Positions 5,642-5,760 of a DNA stretch of 5,760 nucleotides are shown here, in pieces. Both the position numbers and the translations under genes were made by a program. Location of the stretch: NCBI GenBank assembly GCA_045403155.1, contig JAXIPB010000306.1:1-5760 (forward strand). The letters run 5' to 3'. The DNA comes from JAXIPB01 sp045403155. GTDB taxonomy: Bacteria; Actinomycetota; Actinomycetes; Mycobacteriales; Micromonosporaceae. The notes below the pieces were generated by a model, which made no database searches, was not told the origin of the DNA, and saw nothing but the letters and a program-made list of their open reading frames with translations. Within the stretch, counting starts at the first letter, position 1, and each line of letters opens with the position of its first letter.

Positions 5642-5760
5642 GAATCGTCCCGCCCGACGCGCGAATCGTCCCGCCCGACGCGCGAATCGTCCCGCCCGAC
5701 GCGCGAATCGGCCCGCCCGACGCGCGAATCAGCCCGCCCGGCGCGCGACGCCGCCCCCCC
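5641..5760. repeat. 21-bp tandem repeat array upstream of the glycosyltransferase
   Basis: Units begin with CGAATC at exactly 5641, 5662, 5683, 5704 and 5725; the plus-strand consensus is CGAATCGTCCCG followed by CCCGACGCG. A decayed sixth unit begins near 5746 and the array may continue past the window. The first three units are nearly identical, so expansion looks recent; divergence increases away from the gene. The period is a multiple of three. In the glycosyltransferase frame a variant unit contains a TGA (near 5730), and the other two minus-strand frames are open but run on into the glycosyltransferase, so coding is possible for an upstream gene's end but not supported. Confidence 0.88.

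Overview
The window looks like a chromosomal segment of a high-GC Gram-positive actinobacterium, probably of the Micromonosporaceae or a close relative. The evidence is a strong G/C bias at third codon positions, GTG and TTG start codons, and a CTP synthase and Nudix hydrolase whose sequences and order resemble the mycobacterial pyrG-Rv1700 pair. The family-level placement is inferred from memory of such genomes, not from a search.

Layout. (1) Positions 1-605, minus strand: the N-terminal 201 codons of alanine dehydrogenase (ald), cut by the window edge. (2) 606-1016: a 411-base divergent intergenic region with the ald leader, a composite hairpin repeat (copy A) and two operator-like dyads centred 42 bp apart. 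(3) 1017-1820, plus strand: a small membrane protein with a long Gly/Tyr/Gln/Pro repeat region followed by a C-terminal TM2 domain. (4) 1821-2024: a convergent intergenic region with a second copy of the hairpin repeat (copy B), in the same orientation as copy A. (5) 2025-2693, minus strand: a Nudix hydrolase of the ADP-ribose pyrophosphatase type, whose start is expanded by four 24-bp tandem repeats. (6) 2690-4408, minus strand: pyrG, CTP synthase, overlapping the Nudix start by a GTGA junction. (7) 4409-4504: pyrG leader with an inverted repeat and a candidate promoter. (8) 4505-5629, minus strand: a GT4-type glycosyltransferase with a strong Shine-Dalgarno sequence. (9) 5636-5760: a 21-bp tandem repeat array that reaches to about the window edge.

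Glycosyltransferase, pyrG and the Nudix gene read in one direction and could be one transcription unit. pyrG to Nudix is very likely translationally coupled, while pyrG may also have its own promoter. CTP synthase supplies CTP, the Nudix enzyme recycles ADP-ribose, and Ald links alanine to pyruvate and ammonia. The TM2 gene is the only one on the plus strand, and its two flanks carry same-orientation copies of one composite repeat.

The genes are mostly housekeeping. I see no defence locus, biosynthetic cluster, CRISPR array, tRNA or rRNA. What deserves a second look is the non-coding and repetitive layer: the paired hairpin repeats around the TM2 gene, the 42-bp-spaced dyads, and three unrelated minisatellites (18/36, 24 and 21 bp) placed within or just before the 5' ends of genes.
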